DNA of 5,879 nucleotides from Anaerolineales bacterium (GTDB lineage: Bacteria > Chloroflexota > Anaerolineae > 4572-78 > NAK82), in NCBI GenBank assembly GCA_024643945.1, contig JAHELX010000405.1:1-5879 (forward strand), read 5' to 3'. Position 1 is the first letter of the stretch. The number at the start of each line of letters is the position of its first letter. The notes under the pieces were generated by a model. The model saw nothing but the letters and a program-made list of their open reading frames with translations. It had not been told where the DNA came from and made no database searches. A program made the position numbers and the translations under genes. This document shows, one piece after another, positions 4,582-5,879 of this stretch.

Positions 4582-5697
4582 TCAATACAGCGTCTTTGCC
4601 TCAGTTAACTTGTAGTGGACATGCCGCAGCTTGTCCACTATCGGCAGGTGGTAGGGGCAGCGAGGCTCGCACTCACCACAATCGGTGCAGGCGTCGGCTT
4701 TCACCGGCAGGGCAGCATAGGTCGCCAACGCTCGCTCCTGGTTATCAAACCAGAAACGCAAGGAATTGCGCAGCGCGTAGTCACCTGGGTCGCGCACAAC
4801 TCCGTCCCACATCTGGCGGTCGTACCACCCCTCCAGCTCGAAGATGCGCGGGATATCGATTCCCTCCGGGCAGGGCAGGCACTTGTCGCACAGGCGGCAC
4901 ACGTAAGTACCCAGTTCGGGCGCTTCAAAGAACCACTGTTCCTTTTCCTCTTCCGACATTGGGGTGAACGCCTTGGCATAGGCCAAGTCCTGCTCCAGCA
5001 TCGCCATCGTGTTCATGCCCGCTATCATAATATGGATTGGCAAAGTCCACGCGTAGCGGAAACCCTGCTCGGCAGAGCGCCATAGGAAACCGTCACCGAC
5101 TGCCTTCATGCCCACAATGCCGATGTTCTCCTCCAAAGCCAGCGGCAGCAACTCTTCCTCGATTAACGGGAAGTTGAAACGGTCGTAATAGTTGAAGTTG
5201 GTCATGATGACATCGAAGGGGTAACGCTTCAGGGCTTGCATCATGATTTCAGGATGCCCATGATTGGAGATGCCGATGAAGCGAAGCTTGCCTGCATCGC
5301 GCGCCGCCTCGGCGGCACGTAATGCCCCGTCCGGCGCCAGGATCCGGTCCAGCTCGGCCTGTCTCTGAATGTGGTGCATGAATAGGATGTCCACATGGTC
5401 CGTTTGCAGATTGCCCAAGCTGCGGTCAAGGAGCCGAGCGGCCCCGTCCCGGTCTCGAGCATGGCACTTAGTAGCCAGCACACACTCATCGCGTCGCACC
5501 GCCATTACCGGCCCGACCTTCCGCTCCGATTCGCCGTCGCCGTATTCAGCAGCCGTCTCTATGTAGTTACCGCCAGCGTCCAGATAGCGGTTCAAGATCG
5601 CCTCCGCGCCAGCGGCACTGATTTCCAATAGATGGAATCCACCCGCACCAAGAATTGAAACTTCTAGCCCGGTACGTCCCAAGAGGCGTCTTTGCAT
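4582..5697 (-). CDS. aldo/keto reductase with C-terminal ferredoxin-like domain
   Basis: Probably cytoplasmic, 371 aa. Residues 1-245 are an aldo/keto reductase (beta/alpha)8 barrel that would reduce a carbonyl or oxidise an alcohol. The N-terminus MQRRLLGRTGLEVS is the usual family opening. Tetrad positions: Tyr52 in ETAAEYG, Lys77 in ATK, His108 in LFMHH; the usual Asp is Glu47. GISNH (142-146) is the SN-containing strand motif. Residues 260-371 hold two cysteine sets, C267/C270/C273/C276-Pro and C337/C340/C343/C347-Pro. The second is a typical [4Fe-4S] ferredoxin motif, so electrons may come through iron-sulfur centres. Such AKR-ferredoxin proteins form a common family in anaerobes and Chloroflexota. 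ATG 5697 has AGGGGG 7 nt upstream; the frame is open 37 codons further (to 5808), but that part translates the intergenic repeat. It is followed by the isomerase gene, probably in one operon. Confidence 0.9.
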   Translation of the reverse strand: MQRRLLGRTGLEVSILGAGGFHLLEISAAGAEAILNRYLDAGGNYIETAAEYGDGESERKVGPVMAVRRDECVLATKCHARDRDGAARLLDRSLGNLQTDHVDILFMHHIQRQAELDRILAPDGALRAAEAARDAGKLRFIGISNHGHPEIMMQALKRYPFDVIMTNFNYYDRFNFPLIEEELLPLALEENIGIVGMKAVGDGFLWRSAEQGFRYAWTLPIHIMIAGMNTMAMLEQDLAYAKAFTPMSEEEKEQWFFEAPELGTYVCRLCDKCLPCPEGIDIPRIFELEGWYDRQMWDGVVRDPGDYALRNSLRFWFDNQERALATYAALPVKADACTDCGECEPRCPYHLPIVDKLRHVHYKLTEAKTLY

Positions 5698-5717
5698 GCC
5701 ATAGCCCCCTTCCCCTA

Positions 5718-5734
5718 TCTGACAGCATGTCTGA
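5718..5734 (-). promoter_or_regulatory. candidate operator dyad upstream of the reductase
   Basis: The 17 bp TCTGACAGCATGTCTGA has 7-bp arms with one mismatch around a 3-bp centre. It lies 21 bp before the reductase start, where a repressor would block transcription. No -35/-10 pair of good quality is visible beside it. Confidence 0.3.
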
Positions 5735-5757
5735 AAAATAGGGCGGGGCAGCCTTTT

Positions 5758-5834
5758 CCCCAGAGGGGACCTATGGGCCAGGCTGCTCAGGCGGGCTAGC
5801 CCACCCATAGGTCCCCTGCGGGGATAGGTCCCCT
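5758..5834. repeat. palindromic dispersed repeat, copy B
   Basis: AGGGGACCTATGGG (5764-5777) and its exact complement CCCATAGGTCCCCT (5804-5817) are 14-bp arms around 26 nt that hold a GGGCTAGCCC palindrome (5793-5802). A further ATAGGTCCCCT follows at 5824-5834, a direct repeat of 5807-5817 with a 17-bp period. The 39-nt core 5758-5796 matches copy A at 3260-3298 in opposite orientation. The terminal repeats of the MITE-like element are not found here. It fills the leader of the reductase-isomerase unit. The last 45 bp of the window (5835-5879) hold only a small AGCCCC/GGGGCT-type hairpin. Confidence 0.7.
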
Positions 5835-5879
5835 CTCCCCTGTGCAGCCCCGTGGGGGGCTTCGCTCGGGACCGTGGGT

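Noticed and set aside
5698..5808. 37-codon N-terminal extension of the reductase frame to an ATG at 5808
   Set aside because: It translates the palindromic repeat and the operator-like dyad, while ATG 5697 has a good RBS and matches the family N-terminus.

Overview
The window looks like a piece of a bacterial chromosome of medium-high GC. It is probably from Chloroflexota (Anaerolineae-like). That assignment is an inference from three things: an Flp-type pilin encoded beside an FHA/zinc-ribbon protein, a fatty-acid hydroxylase of the Scs7/FA2H type, and G+C-rich palindromic dispersed repeats between genes, including one short stretch whose translation reads VELFDYAQDK. No rRNA, tRNA or CRISPR array was seen.

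Layout, left to right. (a) 1-918, minus: 5' three quarters of an MFS efflux-type permease, running off the left edge. (b) 919-1480: 560 bp without a gene. It holds a 154-bp palindromic element (980-1133), a second structured stretch (1161-1243), an A+T-rich leader with a tandem 11-bp repeat, and a sigma70-like promoter with a good RBS. (c) 1481-2149, plus: a membrane di-iron fatty-acid hydroxylase. (d) 2179-2200: a hairpin acting as a shared terminator between convergent genes. (e) 3124-2238, minus: an FHA-domain/zinc-ribbon protein followed by a 48-aa Flp pilin, probably one transcript. (f) 3125-3455: intergenic, with a MITE-like 112-bp element (3223-3334) that has 12-bp perfect terminal inverted repeats and an 8-bp target duplication, plus a terminator (3368-3413). 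(g) 5697-3456, minus: a two-gene unit, an aldo/keto reductase with a C-terminal double four-cysteine ferredoxin-like region, then a xylose-isomerase-family TIM barrel. (h) 5698-5879: leader of that unit, filled by a palindromic repeat that shares a 39-nt core with the MITE-like element.

The reductase and isomerase fit a joint role in aldose/ketose or polyol interconversion; the substrate cannot be read from sequence. The FHA protein and pilin suggest a phosphothreonine-responsive partner of a Tad/Flp pilus whose machinery is not in this window. The most unusual items are the non-coding elements (two different palindromic families, one with clear transposition scars) and the isomerase, in which one of the four expected M1 metal ligands is His instead of Asp.
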